Part shown: piece by piece, positions 15,757 to 24,721 of the stretch
Layout: every line of letters begins with the position of its first letter
Numbering within the stretch: the first letter of the stretch is position 1
Source of the DNA: JACCZX01 sp038216465
Lineage (GTDB): Bacteria > Pseudomonadota > Gammaproteobacteria > Burkholderiales > Burkholderiaceae_F
Assembly: GCA_038216465.1 (NCBI GenBank)
Contig: JBBQQC010000015.1
Location: forward strand, 24,913 to 88,912
Length of the DNA stretch: 64,000 nucleotides
Direction of reading: 5' to 3'
Program-made: the position numbers and the translations under genes
Notes under the pieces: generated by a model
The model's database searches: none
What the model was told of the DNA's origin: nothing
What the model saw: only the letters and a program-made list of their open reading frames with translations

Positions 15757-16358
15757 AGCGACCCCTTGGTCGACGGCACTCCCGCTGCCCGCGGATCACG
15801 CTCGACCGCCGCACGCAGCGCCCGCGCGAACGCCTTGAAGACCGTTTCGCACTGATGATGCGAGTTGTCGCCCCGCAGGTTGTCGACGTGAACGGTCGCA
15901 AGAGCATGGTTGGCAAAGCCCTGGAAAAATTCATGCGCGAGATCGACGTCGAACCCGCCGATCATTGCGCGGGTGAACGGCACGTGCCACTCCAACCCGG
16001 GTCTGCCCGACAAATCGATAACAACGCGAGAAAGCGCCTCATCGAGCGGTACATACGCATGGCCGTAACGGCGGATGCCTGCCTTATCGCCCAGCGCCTT
16101 CGCCAGCGCCTGCCCAAAAGCGATGCCGACATCCTCAACGGTGTGATGGCCGTCGATGTGCAGATCGCCACGCGCTTCGATCGTAAGATCGATCGCGCCG
16201 TGCCGGGCGATCTGCTCCAGCATGTGATCGAAAAAGCCGATGCCGGTAGCAAGCCGGCCGGTACCGCCGCCATCGAGATCGACGGCAACACGGATCTGCG
16301 TTTCCTTGGTGTTGCGTTCGACCTCGGCGCGGCGAGAGCTGCCAGTCATCGTGCTCAT
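15753..16358 (-). CDS. hisB: Imidazoleglycerol-phosphate dehydratase HisB
   Basis: A 201-residue monofunctional manganese enzyme that dehydrates imidazole glycerol phosphate. The metal-binding motifs F-F-D-H-M-L, D-x-H-H-T-V-E-D and N-S-H-H-x-C-E are all present, and there is no fused histidinol phosphatase domain as in E. coli. The separate phosphatase (HisN) is not in this window. Start and stop overlap hisC and hisH by 4 nt each. Confidence 0.97.
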   Translation of the reverse strand: MSTMTGSSRRAEVERNTKETQIRVAVDLDGGGTGRLATGIGFFDHMLEQIARHGAIDLTIEARGDLHIDGHHTVEDVGIAFGQALAKALGDKAGIRRYGHAYVPLDEALSRVVIDLSGRPGLEWHVPFTRAMIGGFDVDLAHEFFQGFANHALATVHVDNLRGDNSHHQCETVFKAFARALRAAVERDPRAAGVPSTKGSL

Positions 16359-17455
16359 TGTCTGACACCAACTGACGCGTGTAGCGCCTTCATGAAAGTC
16401 TCATTTTCCGCGACAGTGCCCACTGTAACGCGCAAACAGCCTGCGAGCAGCGGATGCGTGGAAGCCACGTTCTTTATCAGCACGCCGCGCTGCTTTATCG
16501 CGGCGAACACGGCATCGGCGTTCGCCACCCGAAACAGGATGAAATTCGCCGCCGAATCGAACGCGCGCACACCCGGGGTTGCCTGCAGCTGGCTGAGCAG
16601 TTTGCCGCGTTCGCTGCGCAGCGAGGCCGCTTGCGCGTCCAGGATCGACATGTTTTCGATCATCAAATCCGCCACAGCAAGCGTCAGCACGTTGACGTTA
16701 TACGGTGGGCGCAGCTTCTCGAATTGCTGAATCCAATCGGTGTCCGCCGCTAAATAACCGAGGCGGATACCGGCCAACCCGAGCTTGGACAGCGTGCGCA
16801 GCACCAGTAGGTTCGGCGTTCGCTTCAGCAGAGGCATCCACGTATCTTGCGCAAACGGCAGATACGCTTCGTCGATAACAACGATGCCCGGCGCGGCGCG
16901 CAAGATCGCGTCGATTGCGCCGCGATCGAACAGATTGCCGGTCGGGTTGTTCGGATAAGCGATGAAAATGACTGCTGGTCGATGCTCGTCGATCGCCTTC
17001 AGCATTCGCTCCGTGTCGAGCGTAAAGTTTTCCTTCAGCGGCACGCCCACGTAGTTGCAGTGATCAAAGCGTGCCGACATCTCGTACATCACGAAGCTCG
17101 GCGCCGGCGCCAGCACCGTCGTGCCCGGCTTGGCGCACGCCAGAATGATCAAGTGAATCAGCTCGTCGGAGCCGTTACCGAGCATGATCTGCATGCCGCC
17201 CGGTAGTCCTACTACTTTGCCCAGCCGTTCCTTGAACCCACGCGGGTCCGAGAGTGGGTATCTATTCAGCGCCTGTTTTCCGAGTCGCTCACCCAGTTGC
17301 TGCTGCAGCCCTTCAGGCAGCGAAAAAGGATTTTCCATCGCGTCCAATTTCACAAACCCGACGGCGCTGGGCACCGGATACGCTTCGATGGCGCGCACAT
17401 CTTCTCGAATCACGTTGAGATCGGGGCGGGGACCCAAACGGTCCATCGAGTTCAT
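16355..17455 (-). CDS. hisC: Histidinol-phosphate aminotransferase HisC
   Basis: A 366-residue fold-type I PLP enzyme that transaminates imidazole acetol phosphate. Characteristic segments are L-D-A-M-E-N-P, G-N-G-S-D-E-L, Y-P-N-N-P-T-G-N, D-E-A-Y and the PLP lysine in T-L-S-K-L-G-L-A-G-I-R-L-G-Y. The start shares one nucleotide with the hisD stop; the stop overlaps hisB (ATGA). Confidence 0.97.
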   Translation of the reverse strand: MNSMDRLGPRPDLNVIREDVRAIEAYPVPSAVGFVKLDAMENPFSLPEGLQQQLGERLGKQALNRYPLSDPRGFKERLGKVVGLPGGMQIMLGNGSDELIHLIILACAKPGTTVLAPAPSFVMYEMSARFDHCNYVGVPLKENFTLDTERMLKAIDEHRPAVIFIAYPNNPTGNLFDRGAIDAILRAAPGIVVIDEAYLPFAQDTWMPLLKRTPNLLVLRTLSKLGLAGIRLGYLAADTDWIQQFEKLRPPYNVNVLTLAVADLMIENMSILDAQAASLRSERGKLLSQLQATPGVRAFDSAANFILFRVANADAVFAAIKQRGVLIKNVASTHPLLAGCLRVTVGTVAENETFMKALHASVGVRQ

Positions 17456-18750
17456 CAGGCAATACGGAATTCCGCACTGGCCGCGTGCGCCGGCAGCCGT
17501 TCGCCGCGCGCCAGCGTAGCGGCGACTTTGCCCAACGTTTGCGCGCCCGCCGATGAGACCCGAACCACACTTGTACGCTTTTGAAAATCGTAGACGCCAA
17601 GCGCCGATGAAAAGCGCGCCGAGCGCGCGGTGGGAAGCACGTGATTTGGCCCCGCGCAGTAGTCTCCGATCGCCTCGCTGGTATGGCGGCCCAAGAATAT
17701 CGCACCGGCGTGCCGGATTTTTTCGGCCCAGCGCTCGGGATCATCGGTCGAAATCTCCAGGTGCTCGGGTGCAATGCGATTGGCAATATCGCACGCCTGC
17801 TGCAGGTCGCGCGTCAAGATCAATGCACCTCTGTTGGCCAGCGACTTTTCGATAATCGCGCGCCGCGGCATGGCTGGCAGCAGTCGATCGATGGACGCCT
17901 GGACGCGCTCGATGAAGGTTGAATCGTCGGTTAACAATATCGCCTGCGCCGCCTCGTCGTGCTCGGCCTGCGAAAACAGATCCATCGCTATCCAGTCCGG
18001 TTCGGTCCTGCCGTCGCAAATCACGAGGATTTCACTGGGACCGGCGATCAGGTCGATGCCGACGGTGCCGAATACACGACGCTTGGCTGCCGCGACATAG
18101 GCATTACCGGGGCCGACGATCTTGTCGACCGCCGCGATCGTTTGCGTGCCGTACGCCAGCGCAGCCACAGCCTGCGCGCCGCCGATCGTAAAGGCGAGCG
18201 TCACGCCGGCCAGCGATGCCGCTGCCAGCACGAGTGAATTACGCACGCCACCGGGCGCAGGGACGACCATCACGATATTCTCTACGCCTGCAACTTGCGC
18301 AGGTAACGCGTTCATCAGCACCGACGACGGATAGGCCGCGAGCCCGCCCGGTACATACAGCCCCACGCTTTGCAGCGCGCCGACGCGTTGACCGAGTTCG
18401 GTGCCATCGTCTTCGGTATAGCTCCACGACGTTGCCAGTTGCCGCTGGTGAAACGCGCGTATGCGCTGCGCAGCGATTTCGAGCGCGCTGCGTTGCTCGC
18501 CCCCGAGCGAACCCAGCGCTTCCCGCATCTCGGACGACCCGATCCGCAGTTCGGCAACCGTGGATGCGTCGATGCGATCAAATCGCTTCGTGTATTCGAG
18601 CAGCGCCGAGTCTCCGCGCCGCTTGACATCGTCGACGATGGCACCCGCGACACGCTCGACTTCTCGATCGATGGGAGTGTCGGTTGCAACAAGCGCCGCA
18701 AACTGCGCATCGAAGTCCGCGTCGTCTGCGTTGAGGCGGCGCACGTTCAT
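17455..18750 (-). CDS. hisD: Histidinol dehydrogenase HisD
   Basis: A 431-residue zinc, NAD-dependent enzyme that oxidises histidinol to histidine in two steps. Conserved features include Y-V-P-G-G-L-A-A-Y-P-S-S, the V-G-P-G-N-A-Y-V-A-A-A-K nucleotide-binding region, A-G-P-S-E and the catalytic/zinc segment A-P-E-H-L-E. Full length. Overlaps hisG and hisC by one nucleotide on each side. Confidence 0.98.
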   Translation of the reverse strand: MNVRRLNADDADFDAQFAALVATDTPIDREVERVAGAIVDDVKRRGDSALLEYTKRFDRIDASTVAELRIGSSEMREALGSLGGEQRSALEIAAQRIRAFHQRQLATSWSYTEDDGTELGQRVGALQSVGLYVPGGLAAYPSSVLMNALPAQVAGVENIVMVVPAPGGVRNSLVLAAASLAGVTLAFTIGGAQAVAALAYGTQTIAAVDKIVGPGNAYVAAAKRRVFGTVGIDLIAGPSEILVICDGRTEPDWIAMDLFSQAEHDEAAQAILLTDDSTFIERVQASIDRLLPAMPRRAIIEKSLANRGALILTRDLQQACDIANRIAPEHLEISTDDPERWAEKIRHAGAIFLGRHTSEAIGDYCAGPNHVLPTARSARFSSALGVYDFQKRTSVVRVSSAGAQTLGKVAATLARGERLPAHAASAEFRIA

Positions 18751-19409
18751 CAGGCTACCAACGTCGCAGCGGCGTCTTCAATGCGCGCAATCAAAGGCAT
18801 CAGTTCTTCGCGCCGGACTTTCAGCGCCGATTGGTTGACGATCAGCCGCGCCGAGATCGGTGTGATTTCCTCCACTTCCACCAGCTTGTTCGCCTTCAGT
18901 GTGCCGCCGGTCGACACCAGATCGACGATCGCATCCGCCAGACCGGCCAGTGGCGCCAGTTCCATCGAACCGTATAGCTTGATCAGATCGACATGCACGC
19001 CTTTCGCCGCGAAGTGCTCACGCGCGGTTTGCACATACTTGGTGGCGACGCGTAAACGAGCGCCGCGCCGCACCGCATTGGCGTAGTCGAAGCCCAGCGG
19101 TACCGCGACGCACAGGCGGCATCGTGCGATACCGAGATCGACCGGCTGATAAAAGCCGCGGTCGCCCCAATGCGCGCCGTGTTCAAGAAGCACATCCCTG
19201 CCGGCGACGCCCAGCTCCGCAGCGCCGTACTGAACGTAGGTCGGCACATCGGAGGCGCGGACGACGACGATGCGCACCGAAGGGTCGACGGTGTCGATGA
19301 TCAACTTGCGCGACGCTTCGGAATTCTCGCGCGGCGCGATGCCCGCAGCTGCCAGCAAAGGCTGGGCTTCGTCGAATATTCTGCCCTTCGAAAGCGCGAG
19401 CGTGATCAA
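18750..19409 (-). CDS. hisG: ATP phosphoribosyltransferase catalytic subunit HisG (short form)
   Basis: A 219-residue enzyme that catalyses the first, committed step of histidine synthesis from PRPP and ATP. It starts M-I-T-L-A-L-S-K-G-R-I and has the PRPP-binding segment V-S-T-G-G-T-L-K-A-N. It lacks the C-terminal regulatory domain of long-form HisG, so it belongs to the class that needs the HisZ partner for activity and feedback. hisZ is not in this window. It follows murA by 8 nt, with no leader-peptide attenuator. Confidence 0.97.
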   Translation of the reverse strand: MITLALSKGRIFDEAQPLLAAAGIAPRENSEASRKLIIDTVDPSVRIVVVRASDVPTYVQYGAAELGVAGRDVLLEHGAHWGDRGFYQPVDLGIARCRLCVAVPLGFDYANAVRRGARLRVATKYVQTAREHFAAKGVHVDLIKLYGSMELAPLAGLADAIVDLVSTGGTLKANKLVEVEEITPISARLIVNQSALKVRREELMPLIARIEDAAATLVA

Positions 19410-19417
19410 CGTGTTCC

Positions 19418-20740
19418 TTACTTGATCCGAACTACATCGGCACCCAACGCGGCGAGCTTGCGCTCCATGTTTTCGTAGCCGCGATCGAGATGGTAAATGC
19501 GATCGACCGTCGTTTCGCCCTCGGCCGCCAAGGCGGCCACGACAAGACTGGCGGATGCGCGCAGATCGGTTGCCATCACCGGCGCACCCGCAAGTTTGTC
19601 GACGCCCCGCACCGTGGCGGTGTTGCCGTCGATCGTGATATTTGCACCCAGCCGCTGCAATTCGAAAATCGTCTCGGTGATAGAGCCCGTTCCGTCGGCC
19701 ACGCAGTTAAGCGCCATGAACTGCGCCTGCATATCGGTTGGAAAATCGGGATAGGGGGCAGTACGCAAGCTCACTGCGCGCGGGCGCGAGTCCATGCGGA
19801 CGCGCAGCGTGCCGTTTTGCGCGGCGATATCGGCTCCCGCTTCGCGCAGCTTGGCTAACACCGAATCCAGCGTTTCTGCGCCGACGCCGTGCAGCGCGGC
19901 CTGCCCGCCGGCCGCGACGACGGCGCTTAAAAACGTGCCGGTTTCGATGCGATCGGGCATCACCCGGTGGCGCGCGCCGTGCAACCGCTCGACGCCTTCG
20001 ATCGCAATCCGGTCGGTGCCCGCACCGCGGATGCGCGCGCCCATCGCGTTCAGCGCGGCGGCGAGGTCGACCACTTCGGGCTCGCGGGCGGCGTTCTCGA
20101 GAATCGTTTCGCCATCCGCCAGCGTAGCGGCCATCATCAGGTTCTCGGTGCCTGTCACAGTCACCATGTCGGTGGCGATACGTGTGCCTCGCAAGCGCTT
20201 CGCCTCGGCAACGACGAATCCGTTTTCGATATGGATCGTCGCCCCCAGCGCTTCGAGCCCCTTGATGTGCTGATCGACCGGGCGCGCACCGATCGCGCAA
20301 CCGCCCGGCAGCGACACGCGGGCCTGGCCTGCTCGCGCGACCAGCGGGCCGAGCACCAGAATCGATGCGCGCATCGTCTTTACCAGCTCGTAGGGCGCCT
20401 CGGCGTTGGTGAGGGCGCCCGCTTTCAGGCGCACGGTCGTGCCGTCACGCTCGACCGCGACGCCCATTTGCTTCAGCAGCTTCACTATTGTTGCCACATC
20501 CTGCAGCCGAGGCACGTTGTCGACGATCAGCTCATCGGCCGTCAACAGCGATGCAGCAAGAATCGGCAAGGCGGCGTTTTTGGCGCCCGAAACGGCGATT
20601 TCGCCCGTCAGGCGCGTACCGCCACGAATTTTCAGTTTGTCCATCGAGCCAACAATGCTGGCCTGCGGCGGCCGGATTAGCGAGGAGCGGAACTGTACGG
20701 CACGGGTGACGCGAGGGGTCGTGGGTAGTGAATCGGGCAT
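19418..20740 (-). CDS. murA: UDP-N-acetylglucosamine 1-carboxyvinyltransferase MurA
   Basis: Transfers enolpyruvate from PEP to UDP-GlcNAc in the first committed step of peptidoglycan synthesis. The family N-terminus M-D-K-L-x-I-R-G-G begins at ATG 20644 (408 residues), with V-S-G-A-K-N-A-A-L-P and the active-site Cys loop (G-G-C-A-I-G-A-R-P). However, an in-frame ATG at 20740 has a near-perfect AAGGAG ribosome-binding site 6 nt upstream, while 20644 has only a weak GG. I therefore annotate the longer form (440 residues with a 32-residue leader), noting that 20644 is the conserved start. It lies between ibaG and hisG. Confidence 0.93.
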   Translation of the reverse strand: MPDSLPTTPRVTRAVQFRSSLIRPPQASIVGSMDKLKIRGGTRLTGEIAVSGAKNAALPILAASLLTADELIVDNVPRLQDVATIVKLLKQMGVAVERDGTTVRLKAGALTNAEAPYELVKTMRASILVLGPLVARAGQARVSLPGGCAIGARPVDQHIKGLEALGATIHIENGFVVAEAKRLRGTRIATDMVTVTGTENLMMAATLADGETILENAAREPEVVDLAAALNAMGARIRGAGTDRIAIEGVERLHGARHRVMPDRIETGTFLSAVVAAGGQAALHGVGAETLDSVLAKLREAGADIAAQNGTLRVRMDSRPRAVSLRTAPYPDFPTDMQAQFMALNCVADGTGSITETIFELQRLGANITIDGNTATVRGVDKLAGAPVMATDLRASASLVVAALAAEGETTVDRIYHLDRGYENMERKLAALGADVVRIK

Positions 20741-20846
20741 TCGCAGCTCCTTGCAGGCCCGTCCGCGCAATGCGGACGCTCGCTTGCAAGCGTCGCGCGC
20801 GCACACGAATGCGGCACGAACTTCGAATGAAAACAGTGTGAAGCCA

Positions 20847-21089
20847 CTACTGCTGTTTGCTGTATTCCGCCGGCGTCAGCGTTCGCATCGACAATGCGTG
20901 AATCTCCTGTCGCATCCGGTCGCCCAGCGCGCCGTACACCTGCTGGTGGCGCGCGATGCGCGACTGGCCCTCAAACGCTGTGCTGACGATAAGTGCGTCA
21001 AAATGCCGCCCATCGCCGGACACTTTGACCATTTCGCAATCGAGGCCAGCCGCGATGTACCGCTCGATATCGCCGGGTGTCGGTTCCAT
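20847..21089 (-). CDS. ibaG: BolA-family protein IbaG
   Basis: An 80-residue BolA/IbaG-type protein with an alpha-beta fold resembling a KH domain. The conserved G-D-G-R-H-F-x-A-L-I-V and R-H-Q-x-V-Y-x-A-L-G segments are present. Family members bind monothiol glutaredoxins and Fe-S clusters, and IbaG is linked to acid resistance. It sits directly before murA, the usual place for ibaG. Its ATG overlaps the permease stop (TAATG). Confidence 0.93.
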   Translation of the reverse strand: MEPTPGDIERYIAAGLDCEMVKVSGDGRHFDALIVSTAFEGQSRIARHQQVYGALGDRMRQEIHALSMRTLTPAEYSKQQ

Positions 21090-21937
21090 TAGTTTCTGAG
21101 CTTAAAGCCACGCGCCAGCAGATCGACCGCGATCGCTGCGGCGACGACGAACGCCAGCGCCAAGACTGCCAGGCTCAACCATGGGTTGACATCGGACTGC
21201 GCAAAAAAGCCGTAGCGAAACCCGTCGATCATGTAGAAAAATGGATTGAAGTGCGAAACCATCTTCCAAAACGGGGGCAGGCTCTGCACCGAGTAGAAGA
21301 CGCCGGACAGAAAAGTGGCCGGCATCACGATGAAGTTTTGAAACGCCGCCAGCTGGTCGAACTTGTCGGCCCAGATTCCGGCAATCAAACCCAACGTTCC
21401 CAGCAGAGCAGCGCCGAGCAGTCCGAATGCGAGCATCCATAACGGAGCGGCAAACGAGGGGGGCGCAAACCACGCCGTGATGACAAATACTCCCAGGCCG
21501 ACCACTAGACCGCGCACCACGGAGGCCGCAACATACGCGCCGAACATCTGCCAGTGCGAAAGCGGCGGTAGCAGCACGAAGATCAGACTGCCCATGATCT
21601 TCGATTGAATCAGGCTCGACGACGAATTTGCAAAAGCGTTTTGCAACACCGACATCATCACCAGTCCCGGAATCAAGAACGCGATATAGCTGATCCCGGG
21701 TAAGGCCTGCACATGCTCCTCGAGAACATGCCCGAATACCAGCAGGTAGAGCACCGCCGTTAGCACCGGGGCAGCGATCGTCTGGAAACTTACCTTCCAG
21801 AAACGCAGTATTTCCTTCGCCAGCAGAGTGCGAAACGAAACCGCCGCCGAACTCGTGGCGGCACCCTTGGCGCTGCGCGCCGTCCCGCCGAGCGGGAGCG
21901 AGCCCTCCTTCGGGCGGCCGGGCGCAGGGCTCCTCAT
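21089..21937 (-). CDS. ABC-2 type transporter permease (YadH-like)
   Basis: A 282-residue permease with six predicted helices from about residue 50 (ABC-2 core, with F-L-I-P-G-L-V-M-M and the F-N-P-F-F-Y-M-I-D-G-F-R-Y segment typical of YadH). The first ~33 residues are not typical: they are Pro/Gly/Ser-rich (P-G-R-P-K-E-G-S-L-P-L-G-G) and are encoded by DNA with short palindromes that looks like a dispersed repeat. ATG at 21937 is fixed by an ATGA overlap with the ATPase stop. Substrate unknown; the position next to mla and murA hints at an envelope role. Confidence 0.93.
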   Translation of the reverse strand: MRSPAPGRPKEGSLPLGGTARSAKGAATSSAAVSFRTLLAKEILRFWKVSFQTIAAPVLTAVLYLLVFGHVLEEHVQALPGISYIAFLIPGLVMMSVLQNAFANSSSSLIQSKIMGSLIFVLLPPLSHWQMFGAYVAASVVRGLVVGLGVFVITAWFAPPSFAAPLWMLAFGLLGAALLGTLGLIAGIWADKFDQLAAFQNFIVMPATFLSGVFYSVQSLPPFWKMVSHFNPFFYMIDGFRYGFFAQSDVNPWLSLAVLALAFVVAAAIAVDLLARGFKLRN

Positions 21938-22863
21938 GCCGTCGCCAGAGCCGGTATTCGTTCCGATTCGGCGCGCTCGGCCATCAATTGCAGGAACACG
22001 TCCTCCAGATCGGCGCGCCCGACTTCCAAATCTTCGATCTCGCACCCCGCTGCCTGACATTCGGCCAATACACGGCCGACATCGGCGGGCTCGCCCAGCC
22101 GCAGTACGAGCGCACCATCACGTTCGTCGATTCGATGTACCAGCACCGACGACGGCACGGTCCCGCGCACACGCAGCGTCATTTGCACACCTTCGATGTG
22201 CGACAGCAACGCACGCGTCGTATCGAGCGCGATCACGATGCCAGACCTGAGCATCGCAATGCGCTGGCACAGCGCCTGCGCCTCTTCCAGATAGTGTGTC
22301 GTCAGCACGATCGTATGACCTTCCCGATTCAGGCGACGGATAAAGGCCCATAGCGTCTGCCGCAGCTCGACGTCGACGCCAGCCGTGGGCTCGTCGAGCA
22401 CGATCACCGGCGGCTTGTGCACCAGCGCCTGTGCAACCAGCACACGTCGCTTCATTCCTCCGGACAGTGCACGCATGTTCGCGTCGGCGCGCGATGCGAG
22501 GCCCAAGTTGGCGAGCACTTCATCAATCCAAGCGCCGTTGTTGGCCAACCCAAAATAGCCCGATTGAAAGGTCAACGTCTCCCGCACGGTAAAAAATGGA
22601 TCAAACGCGAGCTCCTGCGGAACGACACCCAATGCCAGGCGCGCTGCCCGGTAATCACTGACGACGTCGTGCCCCATTACGGTCACGCGTCCTTGCGTGG
22701 CGCGGACCAGCCCGGCGATGATTGAAATCAGAGTGGTCTTGCCGGCCCCGTTGGGACCTAGCAGACCAAAAAATTCTCCGCGCTCGATCCGCAGATCGAT
22801 CCGGTCAAGCGCAAGCGTGGATCCGTAGCGCTTGGTAACGGCAGAAACCTGGATGGCGGGCAC
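21934..22863 (-). CDS. ABC transporter ATP-binding protein (YadG-like)
   Basis: A 309-residue ATPase of the ABC-2 class. Walker A G-P-N-G-A-G-K-T-T, signature L-S-G-G-M-K-R-R, Walker B V-I-V-L-D-E-P-T-A-G-V-D and H-loop T-T-H-Y are intact. The C-terminal ~80 residues form the extra domain common in drug- or polysaccharide-type exporters. It forms a two-gene transporter with the overlapping permease and lies 3 nt after mlaB, as in other betaproteobacteria. Confidence 0.95.
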   Translation of the reverse strand: MPAIQVSAVTKRYGSTLALDRIDLRIERGEFFGLLGPNGAGKTTLISIIAGLVRATQGRVTVMGHDVVSDYRAARLALGVVPQELAFDPFFTVRETLTFQSGYFGLANNGAWIDEVLANLGLASRADANMRALSGGMKRRVLVAQALVHKPPVIVLDEPTAGVDVELRQTLWAFIRRLNREGHTIVLTTHYLEEAQALCQRIAMLRSGIVIALDTTRALLSHIEGVQMTLRVRGTVPSSVLVHRIDERDGALVLRLGEPADVGRVLAECQAAGCEIEDLEVGRADLEDVFLQLMAERAESERIPALATA

Positions 22864-22866
22864 GGA

Positions 22867-23136
22867 TCACGGTTGTTTCGATATCGGCAGAATGGTATCT
22901 ACACCGTAGACGGTCGCCAGGCTCAACATATCGGCCGGCACGCCCGAAACCTCGATCGAGCCTCCGGCGGCCTGCGCGGTGCGTTGCCACGCCAGCAATA
23001 CCACCAGCGCCGACGAATCGCACGTGCGTACCGCGGACAGGTCGAAAGAGGCATCTCCCCTCTGGATCGCCGCGATGCCGAGGCCGGCGAGCTCGGCTGC
23101 GTTGGCCAGGCTCATGTCGACGGCATCGACGCGCAT
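22867..23136 (-). CDS. mlaB: Mla system STAS-domain protein MlaB
   Basis: An 89-residue STAS domain protein that binds the MlaF ATPase and stabilises the MlaFEDB inner-membrane complex. The core pattern F-D-L-S-A-V-R-T-C-D-S-S-A-L-V-V-L-L is typical, with the central D-S-S-A. It lies 4 nt after mlaC at the end of the mla genes. Confidence 0.9.
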   Translation of the reverse strand: MRVDAVDMSLANAAELAGLGIAAIQRGDASFDLSAVRTCDSSALVVLLAWQRTAQAAGGSIEVSGVPADMLSLATVYGVDTILPISKQP

Positions 23137-23140
23137 GCGG

Positions 23141-23770
23141 CTATGCCTTCTTCTGCGCGAGCTGACTATTGCGCTCGGTAAGCGTCTTGATCAGCCCGTC
23201 AACACCAACGGAATTCACCTGCGAACTGAACTGTGACTTGTAGTTCTCCACCAGCCAGACACCCAGAATGTTGATGTCGTAGATCTTCCAGCCGGCATCA
23301 GTCTTCTCAAGCCGATAGTCGAGCTGAATTGGATCACCGCGGGACGCCACGACTTGCGTCCGCACAATCACATCGGTATCCGTGGGTTGCGCACGAAACG
23401 GGCGCAACTCCACCTTGTGATCGCTGACTTGCCCGAGCGCGCCACTGTAGGTGCGCACTAGCAGCGTGCGGAATTCGCGCGTCAACGCCGCGCGCTGCTC
23501 GGGCGTCGCGTTGCGCCAACCCGGTCCGACCGACAACTGCGTCATTTTCTGAAAATCGGTGTAAGGCAGGACCTTTTCGTCGACAAGCTTCTGCACGCGG
23601 CCGGTGTCGCCGGACTTGAGCGCCTTATCTGCCTTGATCGCATTGAGCACTTCATTCGACAAGTCGCGCACCATTGCGTCGGGCGCCGTGGCGGGCGCCT
23701 GGGCGTGGACCGGCGAAACGGCCAGCGTGGCAGCCGCGCAAGAGAGTAGAAAAGTTGTTAAGAATCGCAT
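23141..23770 (-). CDS. mlaC: Periplasmic phospholipid-binding protein MlaC
   Basis: A 209-residue shuttle that carries phospholipids between MlaA in the outer membrane and MlaD in the inner membrane. A Sec signal peptide (M-R-F-L-T-T-F-L-L-S, cleavage after V-H-A) is followed by the MlaC/Ttg2D domain with the typical L-P-Y-T-D-F-x-K-M and Y-D-I-N-I-L-G-V-W-L-V-E-N-Y segments. ATG at 23770 places the signal peptide correctly; the 17-residue upstream extension is not credible. Confidence 0.96.
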   Translation of the reverse strand: MRFLTTFLLSCAAATLAVSPVHAQAPATAPDAMVRDLSNEVLNAIKADKALKSGDTGRVQKLVDEKVLPYTDFQKMTQLSVGPGWRNATPEQRAALTREFRTLLVRTYSGALGQVSDHKVELRPFRAQPTDTDVIVRTQVVASRGDPIQLDYRLEKTDAGWKIYDINILGVWLVENYKSQFSSQVNSVGVDGLIKTLTERNSQLAQKKA

Positions 23771-23847
23771 TGGGGTTGTCTCAGTTTGAATTTGAAAGAG
23801 GTAAGCGTAGGACCGATACACCCGTTCTTCCGTTCGGCCAAATCGTC

Positions 23848-24684
23848 CTACTTGCTCGCAGGGGCCGGCCCCGACTGCGGCGGCACCAACTCCTTCTTAA
23901 CGCTTGGATCGGCCAGCGGTGGACTGCCGAACGACGGTTGTGCAGACAAATCAGTGTCAGCCGGCGGCGGGTTGCCGTCATAGACCAGGCTACGCCGGCG
24001 CTGCAAATAGCCGTCGCGGATAAAGCGGTACTTGTCGAGCGCTGCCCCGGAAACCAGGTCATCCGTGCGCAGCAGCTGAGCCCTCTGATCAACGAGCCGC
24101 GTGCCGAGAATCGCGTTGCGCACCCGGATACTTTGAATGTAAAAATTTGGATCAAGGTACGGTTCAGCTCCGTAGATGCCAATCGCATCGCGCACCGTGC
24201 TCGGACCTAGAATTGGCACCACCAGATACGGCCCGGCGCCGATACCCCAGCGGCCCAGCGTCTGACCGAAATCCTCATTGTGTTTTTCAAGCCCCATCTG
24301 GCGCGCCGGATCGAAGCAGCCAAGCAGCCCGACTGTGCTGTTGACGACAAAACGGCATGTATCCGAAGCCGCGTCGACCGGCTTGCCCTGCAACAGATTA
24401 TTGACCGCGTTGGACGGTTCGCGGAAATTGCTGAAGATGTTGCCGATGCAGTCGCGAACCGGCTCGGGCAGCACGAATTCGTACGCCCGCGCCACCGGCT
24501 TCAACACGGCACGATCGACGACATCATTGAACTCGAACACCTGGCGATTGAATGATTCGATCGGATCACGCGGGTCAGTACCCGAATCCGCGGGCACGGT
24601 CGCACAGCCCGACAACAAAGCTAACGCCAGGACCGCAACAGAAGCTGCGGCTCGGCTCGGCAGGGAACTAACAATGACGTTCAT
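23848..24684 (-). CDS. mlaA: Outer-membrane lipoprotein MlaA (VacJ)
   Basis: A 278-residue lipoprotein that removes misplaced phospholipids from the outer leaflet of the outer membrane and passes them to MlaC. Lipobox L-L-S-G-C is near residue 27. Family motifs D-P-I-E-S-F-N-R, F-R-E-P-S-N-A-V-N-N-L-L-Q-G and the R-W-G-I-G-x-G-P-Y-L-V-x-P region are present. A C-terminal Pro/Ala/Ser-rich tail of ~45 residues follows the domain. In this operon mlaA sits between mlaD and mlaC, unlike E. coli where it is elsewhere. Confidence 0.96.
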   Translation of the reverse strand: MNVIVSSLPSRAAASVAVLALALLSGCATVPADSGTDPRDPIESFNRQVFEFNDVVDRAVLKPVARAYEFVLPEPVRDCIGNIFSNFREPSNAVNNLLQGKPVDAASDTCRFVVNSTVGLLGCFDPARQMGLEKHNEDFGQTLGRWGIGAGPYLVVPILGPSTVRDAIGIYGAEPYLDPNFYIQSIRVRNAILGTRLVDQRAQLLRTDDLVSGAALDKYRFIRDGYLQRRRSLVYDGNPPPADTDLSAQPSFGSPPLADPSVKKELVPPQSGPAPASK

Positions 24685-24721
24685 CAGTTTCGCTGGATCA
24701 TGGGCAAGCGCCGCACCCAGT

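Noticed and set aside
19410..19417. A histidine attenuator (leader peptide rich in His codons) before hisG
   Set aside because: Only 8 nt separate murA from hisG, with no leader ORF or terminator.
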